Assembly: GCA_013036995.1 (NCBI GenBank)
Contig: JAAOXG010000018.1
Location: forward strand, 62,001-126,000
Direction of reading: 5' to 3'
Length of the DNA stretch: 64,000 nucleotides
Origin: Lacrimispora defluvii
Lineage (GTDB): Bacteria > Bacillota > Clostridia > Lachnospirales > Lachnospiraceae
In this document: in pieces, positions 36,119 through 44,735 of the stretch
Numbering within the stretch: the stretch's first letter is position 1
Layout: the number at the start of each line of letters is the position of its first letter
The notes under the pieces: generated by a model
The model's database searches: none
What the model was told of the DNA's origin: nothing
The model's input: only the letters and a program-made list of their open reading frames with translations
Program-made: the position numbers and the translations under genes

Positions 36119-36163
36119 GCCGGAATTTCTGAAGTTGTTTTCCTGTGCTTCAAAAATTCCGGC
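36119..36163 (-). terminator. hairpin between the catabolic operon and yesN
   Basis: Ten-base arms GCCGGAATTT (36119-36128) and complement (36154-36163) with inner GAAG/CTTC pairing. The minus-strand T-run behind it is weak, so termination may be partial. Confidence 0.6.
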
Positions 36164-36181
36164 TGTTTGTTAAGTACCCGG

Positions 36182-37195
36182 TTATTTTACAATAAACCCA
36201 TCCTCATCCCAGAGATCGTGCCAGTCATTCGCACCCTCCCAAAGAAATACCTGCCCTTTCACCAGACGGTTATTCCTTTCCAGAGTTGCGATCCGGCTCA
36301 TTTCCTCTTCTGTAAGCGGATCTTCTGTCATTGCCTTTAAATTGCTTACGTATTCCATTTCATGAATGGAGAAAGGAATGGGGATCTGTCCTCTCTGACG
36401 GGCCCATTTAAGAGCGATAACTGCAGGGTGAACGCCGTGGGCCGCTGCAATCTCCTTCATTTCCGGTGTCTGTAAATCTGCCACATCCTCCGGACACATA
36501 TCTCTTTCCGGTCTCTGGGGAGAGCCTAATGGCATGAAACCGATGGGCTGAATATTGTGGGCAACCAGATAATCAAACAATTTCTGCTGCTGGAAACATG
36601 GGTGAAGCTCCATCTCGCAGGCAGCCGGCATTATGTTCATATGAGGCAGAACTGCCTCCAGCTTGGGAATGGTCATATTGGAAATGCCGATGTTGCGGAT
36701 CAGTCCTTTTTTTACCAGTTCCTCACACTGACGGTAGGTTTTTAAAAATTCTTCCGGAGAAAATGGTCTGGAATCCGGATTGCGGGAATCTACATCGCAG
36801 TGAGGTGCGTGGTAATTTGGAAATGGCCAGTGAATGAAGAACATATCCATATATTCACACTGTAAGTCAGCAATGCTCTTTCTGCATGATTCCTCTACTC
36901 TGTCATGCATATCATTCCATACCTTCGTCATGATGAAAAGGTCTTTTCTCTCCACGACTCCCTCTTCAAATGCCTGATGGAATACTTCTCCGATCTGATC
37001 CTCATTACCATAGCAGGCTGCACAGTCGAACATACGGTATCCACAGCGGATTGCACCTCCTACAGCAGCTGATACTTCATCAGGAGTAAAGCGGTCGGAA
37101 CCAAAGGTTCCCATGCCTACACAGGGAATCTCCTCTCCTGTGTATAATTTCACTTTTGGCACCAATGCCGGATTTACAAATTCTTTCATTGTCAT
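36182..37195 (-). CDS. aldo/keto reductase
   Basis: A 337-residue NAD(P)H-dependent reductase with the catalytic tetrad visible: Asp and Tyr in FDCAACYGNE, Lys in FIMTKVW and His in FFIHWPF. It resembles xylose/aldose reductase-type enzymes that interconvert aldoses and polyols. The ATG at 37195 is only three bases from the GGAG site; the ATG at 37189 has better spacing. It is the last gene of the aldolase-FGGY-GatD-PfkB-epimerase operon, so it may feed aldose into the polyol pathway or act in reverse. Confidence 0.9.
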   Translation of the reverse strand: MTMKEFVNPALVPKVKLYTGEEIPCVGMGTFGSDRFTPDEVSAAVGGAIRCGYRMFDCAACYGNEDQIGEVFHQAFEEGVVERKDLFIMTKVWNDMHDRVEESCRKSIADLQCEYMDMFFIHWPFPNYHAPHCDVDSRNPDSRPFSPEEFLKTYRQCEELVKKGLIRNIGISNMTIPKLEAVLPHMNIMPAACEMELHPCFQQQKLFDYLVAHNIQPIGFMPLGSPQRPERDMCPEDVADLQTPEMKEIAAAHGVHPAVIALKWARQRGQIPIPFSIHEMEYVSNLKAMTEDPLTEEEMSRIATLERNNRLVKGQVFLWEGANDWHDLWDEDGFIVK

Positions 37196-37210
37196 ATTCT
37201 CCTTCTCTTT

Positions 37211-38092
37211 TTATAGGATTGTGATTTGATAGCTCAGCCGTTTTTCTTCCCCTGGCTTTACAATTGCTGCATTTCGTTTCTCTTCAAATATATCGTTCTC
37301 ATCGCTGCAGGTGGACAGCCCGGTCCATGGTTCCAAAGCAAGAAATGGTCCGTCGTTGGCTGCCGACCAGATGACCAGATAAGGAAATGATCCCATCTCC
37401 AGTTCCACTCCATGTCCGGTTTCTTTGTGACAGAGTGTTACTTTTTTTGATTTCAGCCGGTCAAATATGATGCCGTCCTGATAAAACAGGGAGTGGGCAA
37501 GGGGTAAAACAGTACCTTCCAGTGAATTTTCCTTCCGGTGTCCCATATCCACCAGTCCTGTTTTCAAATCCGGTGTGGGCGCAGTTTTTTCTTCTTCTGC
37601 ATCAAAGACAACCTGATAATCCTCAAAGTTCTCTGCTGGTAAAAGAGGACACCGGAACGCCGGATGGCCTCCTATGAAGAAAGGCATATCCTCTGTGCCT
37701 GTATTTTTAACTCCATAGGTTACAAGAATGCTGTTCTCTTTCAGACTGTATTCCATGGTGAGGGTAAATGGATAAGGATATTTTCCCATCATCTCTTCAT
37801 TTTCCGAAATGGAAAAACAGATGCTATCCTCTTTTTCTGACTCCAGCTTAAATTCTTCCTTTCGGACGATCCCATGCCTTGGCATCTGGATCTGCTTCCC
37901 ATCTTTTGTGACCGCCTTGTTGTCCCTTAAGCTTCCGCAGATGGGGAACAGAACAGGTGCCTGCCCGCTCCAGTACTCAGGATCTCCCTGCCATAGATAT
38001 TCCGTACCAGCTTCATTTTTTATAGATGTGAGAGCGCCTCCAAGAGAGGTGAAACCCACTTCCAGCCGGTCATTCTTTATAAAATATTTCAT
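37211..38092 (-). CDS. aldose 1-epimerase-like protein
   Basis: A 293-residue galactose-mutarotase-fold protein (VGFTSLGGALTSIKNEAG; LFPICGSLRD; FFIGGHPAFRCPL with the catalytic His region; WSAANDGPFLALEPWTGLS). The family includes aldose and hexose-6-phosphate epimerases. I start at ATG 38092, two bases after the PfkB stop; the in-frame extension to 38341 only reads through the PfkB gene and is rejected. It provides anomer interconversion for the same pathway. Confidence 0.88.
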   Translation of the reverse strand: MKYFIKNDRLEVGFTSLGGALTSIKNEAGTEYLWQGDPEYWSGQAPVLFPICGSLRDNKAVTKDGKQIQMPRHGIVRKEEFKLESEKEDSICFSISENEEMMGKYPYPFTLTMEYSLKENSILVTYGVKNTGTEDMPFFIGGHPAFRCPLLPAENFEDYQVVFDAEEEKTAPTPDLKTGLVDMGHRKENSLEGTVLPLAHSLFYQDGIIFDRLKSKKVTLCHKETGHGVELEMGSFPYLVIWSAANDGPFLALEPWTGLSTCSDENDIFEEKRNAAIVKPGEEKRLSYQITIL

Positions 38093-38094
38093 GT

Positions 38095-39030
38095 TCAACC
38101 CCCGATTCTTGTGATTTCTATCTGCGGCTGCAGTCTTTGCATGTCTTCCATCAGGAAAAAGCCTGTTTCCTCTCTTAATGCGGAAGCTGCTGAGACAGCA
38201 CTTGCATTTCTTAATATCTCTTCCATGGGAAGCTGTCTGGAAAGACCAAGAGCAAAACCAGCTATCATGGAGTCGCCGCATCCCACTGTGTTCACTGCAT
38301 CTATTTTGGGTACTCTGGCTCTGTAAATACCGGAGCTGCATACCACGAAGGAGCCTTCTGAACCAAGAGAAACTGCTACGATCTCCACACCACGATTATG
38401 AATGTCCTTTGCAGCTTCGATCATCTCTTCCAGGCTGTCGCAGCTTTTTCCTGTCAGCATACGTATCTCATCCAGGTTTGGTTTGATCATGGAAGGCAGG
38501 GCTTCGATCCCCATCTTAAGCAGATTACCGCTGGTGTCTAAAATCACCTGTTTCCCTGCTTCCTTTCCGATCTTCACCATTCTCTGATAAGCAGTTCCGT
38601 CAAGTCCCCTTGGCACGCTCCCTGATATTGCAATGACTTCTGCCTCACTTGCAAGCTTTTTATAATGCTCCAGGAACGGAAGAAAGTCTTCTTCTCCTAC
38701 TTCAAAGCCAGGTTCCAGAAATTCTGTCTGGATCTTGTTTTTTTCATCCCAGATATTAATACAGGAACGGCTCTCTCCTTTTAAATGGTAAAATGCACTG
38801 GTGATCCCAAAGGTGCTTAAGGCTTCTTCAATGTAATTACCTGCGTGGCCTCCCACGAAACCGGTTGCCACTACGCTGCCTCCTGCAATGACTGCCGGCT
38901 TTGAGACATTTAAGCCTTTGCCGCCCGGCGTATAGGAACATGATTTCACACGGTTTACTTCTCCCTGTGAAAACCCATCAACTACATACCGTTTGTCAAT
39001 GGCAGCATTTAATGTTACGGTCAGTATCAT
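38095..39030 (-). CDS. PfkB-family hexose-phosphate kinase (1-phosphofructokinase/tagatose-6-phosphate kinase type)
   Basis: A 311-residue kinase starting MILTVTLNAAIDKRY, as in FruK/LacC enzymes, with PGGKGLNVS and the C-terminal NTVGCGDSMIAGFALG. The anion-hole motif is VGCGD instead of the usual GAGD, a small variation. Next to a GatD-like dehydrogenase and a class II aldolase, the best guess is phosphorylation of tagatose 6-phosphate (or fructose 1-phosphate) to the bisphosphate. Confidence 0.88.
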   Translation of the reverse strand: MILTVTLNAAIDKRYVVDGFSQGEVNRVKSCSYTPGGKGLNVSKPAVIAGGSVVATGFVGGHAGNYIEEALSTFGITSAFYHLKGESRSCINIWDEKNKIQTEFLEPGFEVGEEDFLPFLEHYKKLASEAEVIAISGSVPRGLDGTAYQRMVKIGKEAGKQVILDTSGNLLKMGIEALPSMIKPNLDEIRMLTGKSCDSLEEMIEAAKDIHNRGVEIVAVSLGSEGSFVVCSSGIYRARVPKIDAVNTVGCGDSMIAGFALGLSRQLPMEEILRNASAVSAASALREETGFFLMEDMQRLQPQIEITRIGG

Positions 39031-39039
39031 AGGTACCTC

Positions 39040-40086
39040 CTATTCGTTTACCAAAAGGATTTTTCCTTTTACCAGACCCGGTGTCTTAAACAGCTGGAAC
39101 GCCTCCTGTGCCTGGCTCATGGGCATTTTTTTATAGACGAATCCAGGATCAAATTTCAGCTGTCCTGTTGCAAAGTAATGGGCAGTCAGTTTCCACTCTT
39201 TACCCGGGAACGGGGAACTGTAAGACATCCAGGATCCGGTTAACTTAAATTCTTTCCGGTTCATATTTTCCCACATGGAAGGAGTAAAGGATAAATCAAC
39301 ATGGGGAGTTCCGATGAAACAGACGCTGGCTTTATTGGCTGCAAGTTCAAATGCCATCTGCATGGTCGGCACCTGTCCCGCTGTCTCAAATACATAGGAA
39401 AAGCCTTTTCCTTCTGTCAGAGCCATTGCTTTTTCCTTAAAGCCTTCCTCGGTGGTATTAATCGCTTCATCTGCTCCCAGACGTTTTGCCAGTTCCAGAC
39501 GCTCTTCACTGATATCAAATACAACCACTTTTTTTGCTCCGAAGATCTTTGCCCACTGCATGGTAAACATGCCGATGGTTCCGCCTCCTAAAACCGCTGT
39601 ATACTCACCGCCCCGGTAGTCATTCTGAAGCAGACCGTGAAGGGCAACGGTAGAAGGCTCAAACATAGCGCCCTGCTCGTAGGAAATGCTTTTATCAAAT
39701 ACAACCGCATTCTGCTCCGGAATTACCACATAGTCTGCGTTGCTTCCCTGCTGCCTGGAACCGATAAAGCTATAGTGTCTGCAAAGAGAGAAGTTTCCAT
39801 TCTGACAGTCATCGCATTTCATACACGGGATCAAAGGTGCTCCGGAAACCCGGTCTCCCGGTTTTACTGAGGTAACTCCTTCTCCCACTTCCACTACATC
39901 TCCGGAAAATTCATGTCCCAGTACAATGGGATAAAAATGTACACCGTTATGCAGTACTCTTGGAATATCAGATCCGCATATACCAGATGCCTTAACTCTG
40001 ATTTTCACCAGTCCGGGACCTGTTTTCGGCTCCTCATAATCCATATACCTTACGTCCTCATTTGCACAAACAACTGCTGCTTTCAT
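39040..40086 (-). CDS. GatD-like zinc alcohol dehydrogenase (polyol-phosphate dehydrogenase)
   Basis: A 348-residue medium-chain dehydrogenase. GICGSDIPRVLHNGVHFYPI, GHEFSG and GSWMSYSSPFPGKEW follow the galactitol-1-phosphate 5-dehydrogenase pattern closely. Structural-zinc cysteines appear in CMKCDDCQNGNFSLC and the NAD loop as GGGTIGM. It would oxidise a polyol phosphate, such as galactitol 1-phosphate, to a ketose 6-phosphate. Its start overlaps the FGGY stop by four bases (ATGA). Other polyol phosphates are possible. Confidence 0.88.
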   Translation of the reverse strand: MKAAVVCANEDVRYMDYEEPKTGPGLVKIRVKASGICGSDIPRVLHNGVHFYPIVLGHEFSGDVVEVGEGVTSVKPGDRVSGAPLIPCMKCDDCQNGNFSLCRHYSFIGSRQQGSNADYVVIPEQNAVVFDKSISYEQGAMFEPSTVALHGLLQNDYRGGEYTAVLGGGTIGMFTMQWAKIFGAKKVVVFDISEERLELAKRLGADEAINTTEEGFKEKAMALTEGKGFSYVFETAGQVPTMQMAFELAANKASVCFIGTPHVDLSFTPSMWENMNRKEFKLTGSWMSYSSPFPGKEWKLTAHYFATGQLKFDPGFVYKKMPMSQAQEAFQLFKTPGLVKGKILLVNE

Positions 40087-41609
40087 GACTCATTTTCTCC
40101 TTCCTGAACCATCATATCTTTCAAATGCTCATATAAGCTTAAATATTTCCGGTAATTCCGGTCATAGATGTTACGGTCTGCCTGATTGGGAACATGATAC
40201 CGCTTATTTTCCACAGTCAGTTTTACTGCCTCTTCAAAATCTTCATAAATACCAACTCCCACGCCTGCAAGAATTGCCGCGCCTAAGGTTGTAGCTGTGT
40301 CGGAAGATGGAACGATCACAGGCTTGCCCGTCACATCGGATTTAATCTGAGTCCATAAGAGAGAGTTTGCAGATCCTCCCATGGCCCTTAACACATCAAC
40401 GGATGCGCCTGCCTCTGCCGCCACTTCCAGATTATGCCTTAAAGACATGGCAACCCCCTCCATGACCGCACGTATGAAATGACCTTTGGTCTTTCCAAAA
40501 TCCATTCCGTAATATACGCCTTTCGCATAGGGATTCCATAAGGGGGAACGCTCCCCTGCCATGTAGGGAAGGAAGATCAGTCCGTCACTTCCCGGAGCAA
40601 CGCTTCCAGCCTCTTCATTGAACAGATCCAGGGAGCTTTTCCCGGTTCTTCTGCCTTCTTCTCTTTCAAATGCGCCAAACTCCTTCTCAAGCCACCTCAT
40701 GGCTCCGCCGCCACCGGTAGTTCCACCCTGTAAAAGCCATTTGCCAGGTACTACATGACAGCTTAAAATCAGCCTTGGATCGGCTTTGTAGCTGTCGATG
40801 CAGATACTCATTCCGCCAGCCTGACCGCCCTGCTCCTGGGTTTCACCGGCATGGATTACTCCGGCGCCAAGTGTCCCGCAGGCTGCGTCAAGGCCACCGG
40901 CTACTACAGGGGTTCCCTCAGCCAGTCCTGACTGGACAGCTGCCGCTTTCGTCACTGTGCCAATCACCTCATGACAGGGGTGAATATCCGGAAGAATGCG
41001 GGACGGAATTCCAAGCGCTTCGCACATTGCCTGATCCCAGGTTCCGGTATGCATGTCAAAGCAGTGATAACCATATCCCTGGGAGAGATCCTGGGTCATC
41101 TGACCGGTAAGTCTGTAAGCAATGTAGCTGTTGGATTGCAGTACCTTATCAATATTCTCATACACCTGGGGCATATTTCTCTGGTACCAGATGATCTTAG
41201 CCGTGCTGTAAGAGGGTTGCAGGGAATTGCCTGCCACTTCAAATATCTTCTGTTCTCCCACTTTCTCACTGAGTTCTCTGCAAATGTCATCGGCTCTGGT
41301 GTCCATCCAGATAGGCGTGTTGGTCAGCACCCTGCCCTCTTTGTCTACCGCTATGGCTGACCAGCTCTGTCCGTCAATTCCGATTCCTGCGATTTCCTCC
41401 GGCTTTATCTGGGATTTGGAAAATATATATTTCATTGTGCTGCAGATCACCCGCCACCATTCATCCGGGTCCTGCTCCGCCCATCCTGTCTGGGGATAAT
41501 AAACCTCATACTCCCCGGTAGCAGTTTCTAATACGGTTCCATTTCTATCAAAAATTGCAATTTTACAGGCACTGGTCCCTACGTCAATCCCTAATAAATA
41601 AGGTTTCAT
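40083..41609 (-). CDS. FGGY-family carbohydrate kinase
   Basis: A 508-residue kinase with the phosphate-1 loop GIDVGTSACKIAIFD at the N-terminus, GIDGQSWSAIAVD near residue 80, and the C-terminal FGGY signature GGSANSLLWTQIKSDVTG with adenosine-loop DTATTLGAAILAG. It resembles xylulokinases, but FGGY members also act on polyols. Being next to a polyol-phosphate dehydrogenase, it probably phosphorylates the imported, unphosphorylated sugar or polyol, which an ABC importer would deliver. Confidence 0.92.
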   Translation of the reverse strand: MKPYLLGIDVGTSACKIAIFDRNGTVLETATGEYEVYYPQTGWAEQDPDEWWRVICSTMKYIFSKSQIKPEEIAGIGIDGQSWSAIAVDKEGRVLTNTPIWMDTRADDICRELSEKVGEQKIFEVAGNSLQPSYSTAKIIWYQRNMPQVYENIDKVLQSNSYIAYRLTGQMTQDLSQGYGYHCFDMHTGTWDQAMCEALGIPSRILPDIHPCHEVIGTVTKAAAVQSGLAEGTPVVAGGLDAACGTLGAGVIHAGETQEQGGQAGGMSICIDSYKADPRLILSCHVVPGKWLLQGGTTGGGGAMRWLEKEFGAFEREEGRRTGKSSLDLFNEEAGSVAPGSDGLIFLPYMAGERSPLWNPYAKGVYYGMDFGKTKGHFIRAVMEGVAMSLRHNLEVAAEAGASVDVLRAMGGSANSLLWTQIKSDVTGKPVIVPSSDTATTLGAAILAGVGVGIYEDFEEAVKLTVENKRYHVPNQADRNIYDRNYRKYLSLYEHLKDMMVQEGENES

Positions 41610-41627
41610 GTTTTCCTCCTGAACCTA

Positions 41628-42479
41628 TCAGTCCGCTTTATGGTCACATCCGCAAACCAGAATACGGTTCTTAACAAACTGCTTTACTGCTTCCATTCCC
41701 ACTGTGCCTAATTTCTTTGGATCAAAGGTGTCCGGATGGTCTTTTAAAAGCTTCTTACCTGCATCAGTATAAGCTACTCTTAACTCTGTGGCAAAATTAA
41801 CCTTACACATTCCTCTGCTCACACATTCTCTTACATCTTCGTCGCTTAATCCGGAAGCACCGTGAAGAACAAGGGGCACAGACACTAACTCTTTCACTTC
41901 ACTGATCCGCTCTTTGTCTAAAACAGGAGTGGTTGCATAAAAGCCGTGAGCAGTTCCGATTCCGATTGCCAGAGAGTGAACTCCTGTCCGTTCTACAAAT
42001 TCCTTTGCCTGCATGGGATCTGTGTTGTTGTCCGCTTCTGCTTCCAGATCATCCTCTTTGCCGCCAACCTTACCAAGCTCGCCTTCTACTGTGATATTGC
42101 AGGCTCTTGCCGCATCTGCAGCCCGTTTGGTCAACGCGATGTTACTCTCAAAGTCTAAGTGGGAGCCATCAATCATAACAGATGTATATCCGGCACGGAT
42201 TGCCTGGAGAACAAGCTCGTAGCTGCTGCCGTGATCTAAGTGAAGACATACCGGTACGGTTGCCTTCTCAGCCTCGGCTGCTGCCATGGCATAGTATGTT
42301 TCCAGTGTTCCGTATTTAACCGTTGACGGTGTGGTCTGAAGCATAACCGGAGCCCGAAGCTCCTCAGCTGCGGCCACCACAGCTTTCAGCATTTCCATAT
42401 TTTCAACATTAAAAGCTCCTACTGCGTATCCGCCTTTTTGAGCATCCAAAAGCATTTGTTCCGATGTAACCAGTGACAT
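41628..42479 (-). CDS. class II ketose-bisphosphate aldolase (GatY/KbaY-like)
   Basis: A 283-residue zinc aldolase: VCLHLDHGSS (catalytic Asp, zinc His), EGELGKVGGKEDD, GTAHGFY and VLHGASGL (zinc ligands) are all present. It splits fructose- or tagatose-1,6-bisphosphate into glyceraldehyde 3-phosphate and DHAP. It is the first gene of the catabolic operon, with AGGAGG before the ATG. The neighbouring GatD- and PfkB-type genes favour tagatose 1,6-bisphosphate. Confidence 0.93.
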   Translation of the reverse strand: MSLVTSEQMLLDAQKGGYAVGAFNVENMEMLKAVVAAAEELRAPVMLQTTPSTVKYGTLETYYAMAAAEAEKATVPVCLHLDHGSSYELVLQAIRAGYTSVMIDGSHLDFESNIALTKRAADAARACNITVEGELGKVGGKEDDLEAEADNNTDPMQAKEFVERTGVHSLAIGIGTAHGFYATTPVLDKERISEVKELVSVPLVLHGASGLSDEDVRECVSRGMCKVNFATELRVAYTDAGKKLLKDHPDTFDPKKLGTVGMEAVKQFVKNRILVCGCDHKAD

Positions 42480-42529
42480 AATATTTTCCTCCTAACATTT
42501 TTACGATCATTTGGTTCTTTACACTTACC

Positions 42530-42535
42530 ATTATA
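42530..42535 (-). promoter_or_regulatory. putative -10 box of the catabolic operon
   Basis: A TATAAT on the minus strand about 50 bases upstream of the aldolase start. The matching -35 is poor, which fits an activator-dependent promoter shared with the divergent AraC gene. Confidence 0.45.
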
Positions 42536-42608
42536 CCGTATCTGTTTCGAAAAATTAGAGGGGAACCAGACAGAAGCCAGGGCTGTATGTCGTGTTATCG
42601 AACATTCC

Positions 42609-42637
42609 TTGACTTGCATCAATTATGCTGATAAAGT
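42609..42637 (+). promoter_or_regulatory. predicted promoter of the divergent AraC gene
   Basis: TTGACT (42609-42614) and TAAAGT (42632-42637) are separated by 17 bases, 32 bases before the AraC ATG. Confidence 0.55.
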
Positions 42638-42669
42638 AAAATATAGGATAGAGATTGGAGGGGATTATT

Positions 42670-43542
42670 ATGAGGACAGGTTATAAAGATTTAAATATAA
42701 AAATAGGGATCGATGATACCACGTTTTTGGTCTTAAATATCGTATTTGAGCGGTTTCTCCGTTCCATGCCAAGACACAGCCACGGGAATAACAGTTATGA
42801 AATCCACTATATTCCCTACGGTCATGGCAAAGTAAATATTGATGACCAGATCTATAATATTACGCCCAATACCCTTTACATGACAGGCCCTCATGTGGAG
42901 CATGAGCAGATACCTTTAAAGAATGATCCCATGGCGGAATATTGCATCTATTTTAAGCTGCAAAAAAATAATACTCACATCCAGCCTGAGGTGGATACGG
43001 TGGCTTATAAGTTCGAGAAAACCCATTTCTGGTTCGGGCAGGATACCCAGGAGCTGTATCCGCTGATGCAGCAGATCTTTTTTGAGCTGGAACACCGTTA
43101 TACGGGATATATGATTTTAGTGGAGGCCCTTCTCCAGCAATGCGTAGTTAAGATTGTACGGAATTACGAATATAAGGCCCAGTCCAAGGTTCATTTTTCG
43201 CCCTCCAATCTGGTAGACAGCAAATACATCATTGTGGAAGAGTGCTTTCTTTATGAATATGAAACCATAACACTGGAAAATCTGGCGGAAAGGCTTGGTT
43301 TAAGTGTACGACAGACGGAACGGTTTTTAAAGGATTATTACGGCAGAACCTTTCTTCAGAAGAAAACAGAAGCCAAGATGTCTATGGCGAAGATTTATTT
43401 AAATGATGAAACGATTAATATATCGGAGATTTCTGACCGACTGAACTACTCATCCATTCAGCACTTTTCCTATGCATTTAAGCAGTATTACGGGATCTCG
43501 CCGAGCAATTACAGGAAGAAGAATATGATATCGGATAAATAA
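42670..43542 (+). CDS. AraC family regulator with cupin-type sensor
   Basis: A 290-residue regulator: an N-terminal cupin-like arm (RHSHGNNSYEIHYIPYGHGKV, then LYMTGPHVEHEQ) and a C-terminal double helix-turn-helix (about 190-288; ITLENLAERLGLSVRQTERFL and YGISPSNYR). I use the ATG at 42670 behind GGAGGGG; an upstream TTG overlaps that site. It is divergent from the aldolase operon and probably activates it in response to the sugar or a phosphorylated intermediate. Confidence 0.92.
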   Translation: MRTGYKDLNIKIGIDDTTFLVLNIVFERFLRSMPRHSHGNNSYEIHYIPYGHGKVNIDDQIYNITPNTLYMTGPHVEHEQIPLKNDPMAEYCIYFKLQKNNTHIQPEVDTVAYKFEKTHFWFGQDTQELYPLMQQIFFELEHRYTGYMILVEALLQQCVVKIVRNYEYKAQSKVHFSPSNLVDSKYIIVEECFLYEYETITLENLAERLGLSVRQTERFLKDYYGRTFLQKKTEAKMSMAKIYLNDETINISEISDRLNYSSIQHFSYAFKQYYGISPSNYRKKNMISDK

Positions 43543-43587
43543 GGCGGAAAACAAAAATCCTGGTAATTGGAAGTGGAAATAAAGAGC

Positions 43588-43684
43588 AACCGCCACAAAA
43601 GGTGGAAACTCCCATGATTGACTAAATGCTCATGAGCCCATGAGCACGCCTATCCTGTTCGCTGCAGGGTAGGCTATTTTTTTA
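43588..43684 (+). ncRNA. candidate structured 3' RNA or small RNA ending in a terminator
   Basis: Three successive stems lie downstream of the AraC gene: CCGCC...GGTGG (43590-43594 with 43601-43605), TGCTCATG...CATGAGCA (43627-43634 with 43639-43646) and a terminator stem GCCTA-CCTG...CAGG-TAGGC (43648-43657 with 43665-43674) followed by a T-run. The density of stems suggests a structured RNA or 3' UTR. I do not recognise a known family. Confidence 0.35.
43648..43684 (+). terminator. terminator after the AraC gene
   Basis: A stem of nine pairs with one mismatch followed on the plus strand by TATTTTTTT. Confidence 0.8.
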
Positions 43685-43747
43685 ACTTATGCCCGATGAA
43701 GCGGGGCACGCTGTCTATGTAAGTCAGCAATGCCAAGATAAAAGTAA

Positions 43748-43786
43748 GGAAAAGCATCCCGCATTGTACAACGCAGGATGCTTTTT
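43748..43786. terminator. bidirectional terminator, end of the nucleoside operon
   Basis: AAAGCATCC / GGATGCTTT arms (43751-43759 with 43776-43784) with inner GC pairs. T-rich on both strands (TTTTTCTT on plus, TTTTCCTTACTTTT on minus). It ends the minus-strand operon whose last stop is at 43811. Confidence 0.8.
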
Positions 43787-43810
43787 CTTATAAATGTATA
43801 ATCAAATCCA

Positions 43811-44638
43811 TCAGATATGTTTCCCAAGCCATAGTAAGATATCAGCAATTATCTCATCTCTGCACGGCTCATTTAAGATTTCATGAAACAGGTTTGCATA
43901 GACATGCAGGCTCTTATCCTTTGAACTTATTTCTTCAAATAAATCCAGAGAATCTTTTGCTGCAACCAGACCATCATCAGCTCCATGAAGAATGAGAACC
44001 GGATCGGAGAAGCTTTTTATATTGGCCTTCAGCCACTGCACGCCTGCATATATCTGGTTGATCAGTCCGGTGCTGATCTCCTTTTCCACCAGAGGATCCG
44101 AAACATACGCTTCAATCACCTTTTTATCGCTGCACACTCCATCTCCAAGTTCATTGGGCAGATAAGTATCATCCGGCGCCTCAATTGGGAACTGATCTCC
44201 CATGACGGGGTGATTGTAATGGGTCAGCGCACCGGAGGTAATTATTCCATCTGCCATTCCCGGATTCTTTGCGCCAAACAGGGTTACTGTCTCCCCTCCC
44301 ATGCTATGCCCGAACAGGAAAACTTTTTTCCCTTCGCTCTCCTCTCTGGCAAGAGCAAGAACCTGTTCCAGATCGTCAGGCATCTCATTAAAATCTTTAA
44401 AATAAACCTTTTTCCCCTCTGATTTTCCATGTCCCCTCTGATCATACCGGTAAACGCTGTAGCCATTCTCGTTAAGCTTTTCCGTGAAATAATCGTACCG
44501 GTTTAAATGCTCACACAAGCCATGGGCAATGACAATCAGTGCTTTTGGCTTCTCCACTGCATCTTTTTTAAATCTCAGTTTCGTGCCATCGAAGGAAATA
44601 ATCATTCTCTCCTCCTGTATTCTGTTTTCCCCATTCAT
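43811..44638 (-). CDS. alpha/beta hydrolase, monoacylglycerol lipase / S33 type
   Basis: A 275-residue hydrolase with IAHGLCEHLNRYDYF, YDQRGHGKSEGKKVYF, the nucleophile motif LFGHSMGGETV, an Asp in LHGADDGL and a C-terminal catalytic His in NLFHEILNE. This is the lysophospholipase/monoglyceride lipase layout. It starts at ATG 44638 behind AAAGGAGAAGG. It is the last gene of the nucleoside operon or a short independent unit; its link to nucleoside use is unclear. Confidence 0.88.
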   Translation of the reverse strand: MNGENRIQEERMIISFDGTKLRFKKDAVEKPKALIVIAHGLCEHLNRYDYFTEKLNENGYSVYRYDQRGHGKSEGKKVYFKDFNEMPDDLEQVLALAREESEGKKVFLFGHSMGGETVTLFGAKNPGMADGIITSGALTHYNHPVMGDQFPIEAPDDTYLPNELGDGVCSDKKVIEAYVSDPLVEKEISTGLINQIYAGVQWLKANIKSFSDPVLILHGADDGLVAAKDSLDLFEEISSKDKSLHVYANLFHEILNEPCRDEIIADILLWLGKHI

Positions 44639-44735
44639 AATACCTTCTCCTTTCAAATCTCTATGGATTTTAACGATTGTATATCAGTAATTTCATCATA
44701 CTACAAGGACTGCTTCATGGCAAGATCATATGATT

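Noticed and set aside
38093-38341. N-terminal extension of the aldose epimerase
   Set aside because: It overlaps the PfkB gene in another frame and is Cys/Ser/Arg-rich without family similarity.
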